The notes under the pieces: model-generated
Told to the model about the DNA's origin: nothing
The model's input: the letters and a program-made list of their open reading frames with translations, nothing else
The model's database searches: none
Program-made: the position numbers and the translations under genes
Part shown: one piece after another, positions 61,247-64,000 of the stretch
Layout of the letters: each line of letters starts with the position of its first letter
Numbering within the stretch: position 1 is the first letter of the stretch
Source of the DNA: Streptomyces sp. NBC_01571
GTDB taxonomy: Bacteria > Actinomycetota > Actinomycetes > Streptomycetales > Streptomycetaceae
DNA length: 64,000 nucleotides
NCBI RefSeq assembly: GCF_026339875.1
Contig: NZ_JAPEPZ010000001.1
Span: 744,001-808,000 of the forward strand
Reading direction: 5' to 3'

Positions 61247-63094
61247 ATGGCCACGCTGGCATCGCTCACTGTGGCACTCGGTATCGACACTGACCGAATC
61301 GACCGCGGAGTACGCTCGGCACAACGCCGGCTAGTAACCCTCGGCATCGAAGCGGACCGCGTTGGCCGGCGCGTTGCCGGGTCGTTCCGTTCGATCGGCT
61401 CACGCGCTGCCTCAGTCGGGTCCTCTGTGGGATCCGCCCTGGGCTCCGCGTTCAGCACGCTGGGAACGGTCGGCCTTAAAACGCTGGGCGGCCTCACTAA
61501 GGCATTTGCCGTGATGAGCGTCGGAGCCATCGGCGCGGCCGGTGTGCTCGCTGCTGTCCCGCTGGCGGTCATCGGTCTAGGCGCGTCTGTTGCTGCACAG
61601 AGCAAGCAAGTGCAGTCGGCCTTCGGTGACCTGAAGACGCACGTCACCAAAACCATGCAGTCCCTTGCGAAGCCTCTGGTCAAGCCGATGGCCGACGCAG
61701 CCAAGCAGATCAGCGGGATCTTTGATGACATCGCCCCGCAACTGGGCCAGTTGTTCAAGGCTGCGGCCCCGATGATCAAACCCCTGGTCGAGGGAATCGG
61801 GGGCCTCGTAAACGGCCTGGTCAAGGGCCTCGTGCCCGTCATGCAACAGGCTGGCCCCCTTGTCGAATCGCTGGGCGCGCTGTTCACCACAATTGGCGAC
61901 GGCCTGGCCGGATTCTTCAACGGCCTGACCATCGGTCTGGGTTCGGCCGCCGGAGTGTTCGATGGCCTGGGAACCGTGATCGGCACGATCCTGCCGGTAC
62001 TCGGCGCGCTCCTGGGGCAGATCCTTGCGGTTGCCGGTCCGGCCCTGGGCAAGTTGCTGACCGCACTGGGCCCCGTGATTCAGGCGCTCGGCGATGCGCT
62101 GATGCCGATCATTGCCGCGCTCGGCCCTGTGCTGGACGCCTTCGTTAACGCTGTGATCGCGCTCCTTCAGTCTGTGCTGCCGCTCCTGCCGCCGCTGGCG
62201 CAATTGATCGTTGGGCTACTGCCTGCGCTCACTCCGATTCTCGTCGCGTGCGTCCCGCTGTTCCAGGCGCTCGGCGATGTGATCCTGGCCCTGATACCGA
62301 TCCTCACACCGATCATTCAGCTTGTCGCATTCCTGGCAACGGCGCTCGGTAATGGGCTGGCGCTCATCATCACGTCGATCGTGGTCCCGGCGGTCCAGGC
62401 CATAGCGGCACTCCTCCGGGGCGACTTCTCCGGGGCGCTGGGGTTTGCCAAGACGGCCGTAAAGGGCGTCGCGGACTTCTTCGTCCTGATCTTCGTGAAG
62501 CTGCCTTCCCGTGTGTGGACGGCCATTTCTCCTCTCGCCGGCAGGGTGTGGCAGGCGGTGAAGGATGCGGGCAACCGCATGTCGGACGGTGCGAAGCATG
62601 GTGTAGCAACCGCGGTGACATGGTTCAAGTCGCTGCCTGGTAAGGCTAAGTCTGCCCTGGGCAACCTCGCCGGGACTCTGGTCAGCGCGGGTGCGTCGCT
62701 GATCGCCGGATTCGTGACGGGCATCGTGTCCAAGATCGGGTCTGTCAAGTCGACGCTGGGCAGCCTGACTTCCAAGCTGACTAGCTGGAAGGGCCCCGCG
62801 CCTGTTGACCGGAAGATCCTGACGCCGGCCGGCCGCATGGTCATCGGTGGTTTCCAGAAGGGGATCGCAGCGCAGACGCCACACCTTCGGCGCCAGCTCC
62901 AGGGCCTGACTTCGGATCTTCCGGGGATGGCCATGGACATCTCGCCGAAGGGTGTCATGTCTGCCTCTGTCCGCCAGGCCCAGGCCATCACGTTCAACGT
63001 GACTGGCGCGGACGAGGACATGAAGCGGTTGATCCGCCGAATCGTAAAGAACGACGGTCGAGGGTCCGTGCAGACGGCCTTCGGCACCCGATAA
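61247..63094 (+). CDS. Tape measure protein
   Basis: 615 residues, short for a tape measure, implying a tail of roughly 90 nm. It has an N-terminal segment LGIDTDRIDRGVRSAQRRLV, long helical and hydrophobic stretches (LAAVPLAVIGLGASVAAQSK; LPLLPPLAQLIVGLLPALTP) and a C-terminal part PVDRKILTPAGRMVIGGFQK seen in actinophage tape measures. It sets tail length and leaves the virion with the DNA. AGGAAGGAGG precedes the ATG. Codon choice is looser and less GC-biased than in neighbouring genes, suggesting a recombined module. Confidence 0.92.
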   Translation: MATLASLTVALGIDTDRIDRGVRSAQRRLVTLGIEADRVGRRVAGSFRSIGSRAASVGSSVGSALGSAFSTLGTVGLKTLGGLTKAFAVMSVGAIGAAGVLAAVPLAVIGLGASVAAQSKQVQSAFGDLKTHVTKTMQSLAKPLVKPMADAAKQISGIFDDIAPQLGQLFKAAAPMIKPLVEGIGGLVNGLVKGLVPVMQQAGPLVESLGALFTTIGDGLAGFFNGLTIGLGSAAGVFDGLGTVIGTILPVLGALLGQILAVAGPALGKLLTALGPVIQALGDALMPIIAALGPVLDAFVNAVIALLQSVLPLLPPLAQLIVGLLPALTPILVACVPLFQALGDVILALIPILTPIIQLVAFLATALGNGLALIITSIVVPAVQAIAALLRGDFSGALGFAKTAVKGVADFFVLIFVKLPSRVWTAISPLAGRVWQAVKDAGNRMSDGAKHGVATAVTWFKSLPGKAKSALGNLAGTLVSAGASLIAGFVTGIVSKIGSVKSTLGSLTSKLTSWKGPAPVDRKILTPAGRMVIGGFQKGIAAQTPHLRRQLQGLTSDLPGMAMDISPKGVMSASVRQAQAITFNVTGADEDMKRLIRRIVKNDGRGSVQTAFGTR

Positions 63095-63110
63095 AGGAAG
63101 GGGGTCAGCG

Positions 63111-64000
63111 GTGACGTTCCCGCTCGACATTCGCACTGAGCTGAACCTGGCTGGTCTGTGGACGGACATTAGCCCTGACGTTTACGTTCGGGACCAGAAG
63201 CAGATCACGCGCGGCCTGCGCGATTTGGGATCCACCGCTGACCCCACTTCCCTCTCGCTGACCCTGAACAACAAGGGCGGGAAGTACTCCCCCCGGAATG
63301 CCATGTCCCCCCTGTTCGGACTGATCGGCCGGAACACTCCGATCCGCGTGTCCGTTCCCCAGGCTGGTGACCACTTCCTTCAGCTTGACGGAGGCACCAG
63401 CCACTTCGCCTCCACGCCGGACACTGCCGCGCTCGATATCACGGGCGACATAGACGTGCGGATCGAAGCCGAACCTGGCTGGTTTTCCGGCCGTATTCAG
63501 CTCCTCATGGGCAAGTGGACGGACGAGGGAGATCAACGCTCCTGGGTCGTCCTCACCTACAACGGCTCCCTGTACTTCCGGTACACCACAGACGGAACCG
63601 TTAACACTGACCTTTTCCACACGGTCGCCCTGCCGGTCATGCCGGAGCGCGCTGCCGTGCGCATGACCCTTGACGCTGACAACGGAGCCGGGGGACGCAC
63701 GGTCACGTTCTACTGGGCGGAGTCCCTGGACGGACCCTGGACCTCGCTGGGCGCAACGACGACTAGCGGCGGCGCTGTCTCCGTGTTCAACTCCACGGCA
63801 CCGCTGACGATCGGCCCGTACGACTTCCGCGACGGAATCGGCACTCCCCGACTTCCGTTCATCGGCCGGTTTTACAGGGCGGAGGTCCGCAACGGGATCA
63901 ATGGCACTGTGGTCGCCGCTCCGGACTTCCGGGGCCTGGCCGCCGGGACGACGTCGTTTACGGACTCCGCGTCCAGGAGCTGGTCCCTGACGGCTGGCGC
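63111..64000 (+). CDS. Distal tail / minor tail protein, 3' end outside window
   Basis: At least 296 residues, still open at the window end. It begins TFPLDIRTELNLAGLWTDIS and shows VYVRDQKQITRGLRDLGSTA and TSLSLTLNNKGGKYSPRN, the start pattern of actinophage minor tail proteins just after the tape measure. From about residue 90 a jelly-roll-like region (GRIQLLMGKWTDEGDQRSWV) resembles a carbohydrate-binding or concanavalin-like domain, suiting cell-surface binding. GAAGGGGG lies about 9 nt before the GTG at 63111. Confidence 0.85.
   Translation, partial: MTFPLDIRTELNLAGLWTDISPDVYVRDQKQITRGLRDLGSTADPTSLSLTLNNKGGKYSPRNAMSPLFGLIGRNTPIRVSVPQAGDHFLQLDGGTSHFASTPDTAALDITGDIDVRIEAEPGWFSGRIQLLMGKWTDEGDQRSWVVLTYNGSLYFRYTTDGTVNTDLFHTVALPVMPERAAVRMTLDADNGAGGRTVTFYWAESLDGPWTSLGATTTSGGAVSVFNSTAPLTIGPYDFRDGIGTPRLPFIGRFYRAEVRNGINGTVVAAPDFRGLAAGTTSFTDSASRSWSLTAG

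Larger units (their letters stand above)
46165..64000 (+). mobile_element. Prophage of a siphovirus, left portion (continues past the window)
   Basis: A serine integrase followed by small phage genes, a non-coding arm and a complete packaging/head/tail gene order, all on the plus strand, within a host gene. GC is slightly lower and codon choice looser than in the flanking host DNA. The gene content (HNH next to terminase, MuF-like protein, short connectors, frameshifted chaperones, serine integrase) resembles R4-like/Arquatrovirinae Streptomyces phages; this is judged from memory. Confidence 0.95.

Overview
The window is Streptomyces (or a very close actinomycete) chromosome followed by an integrated siphophage. 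The evidence for the host is about 70% GC with G/C-ending codons, frequent GTG starts with GGAGG-type ribosome sites, SpoIIE-type phosphatases, a DUF5133 protein, a GlgE-type maltosyltransferase cluster and LacI regulation through GAGCGCTC palindromes.

Host region (1 to about 46.17 kb). At 0-14.8 kb is a mixed set: the tail of a molybdopterin oxidoreductase, a LysR regulator followed by an MFS exporter, an mmsA-type dehydrogenase, a membrane-anchored SpoIIE phosphatase, a HIT protein, a flavin-binding-fold protein, a two-domain VOC protein, an NlpC/P60 cell-wall hydrolase and a BBE-type flavin oxidase. At 14.8-25.7 kb is an alpha-glucan block. glgX lies immediately behind a degenerate HATPase-fold protein on the minus strand. 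Reading the other way are DUF5133, glgE, treS, a maltokinase and glgB, which together convert trehalose/maltose through maltose-1-phosphate to branched alpha-glucan. At 25.7-40 kb come a secreted M1 peptidase, a MarR-controlled drug-type ABC exporter, an oxidoreductase, an MFS exporter, a divergent LysE exporter/LysR pair, a GAF/PAS/SpoIIE phosphatase, an aldo/keto reductase, a Nudix hydrolase and a universal stress protein. At 40-46.2 kb is a carbohydrate locus: a LacI repressor, a clan GH-A glycoside hydrolase with a discoidin module, a DUF1996 protein and a divergent parallel-beta-helix protein. Three copies of one palindrome, GAGAGCGCTCTC and variants, lie in front of lacI, the DUF1996 gene and the beta-helix gene.

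Prophage (about 46.17 kb to beyond 64 kb). A phage has inserted into the 3' part of the beta-helix gene. The window holds the left attachment junction, a large serine integrase, a short arm of small genes (zinc-cluster protein, HNH protein, an operator-controlled gene, a Pro/Gln-rich membrane protein), a structured non-coding stretch with tRNA-like elements, then the packaging and structural module. That module runs HNH, small and large terminase, portal, MuF-like, scaffold, capsid, connectors, tail terminator, tail tube, frameshifted tail chaperones, tape measure and a distal tail protein cut by the window end. Every prophage gene is on the plus strand. The order int - right arm - (cos) - packaging genes is the permutation expected when a linear virion genome circularises at cos and integrates through attP next to int. 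The repressor, lysis and replication genes and attR must lie beyond the window.

The most interesting points are the LacI palindrome set around a gene split by the phage, with int directly downstream in the same direction; a tRNA-like gene with a 5-nt anticodon loop; an AGGGGACNTCCTCCCC repeat family and an enriched CGTTAACG palindrome in the non-coding arm; an exact palindrome between the -35 and -10 of a phage promoter; and a canonical GGGAAAC slippery site in the tail chaperone gene. All assignments were made by eye from sequence; no database search was run.
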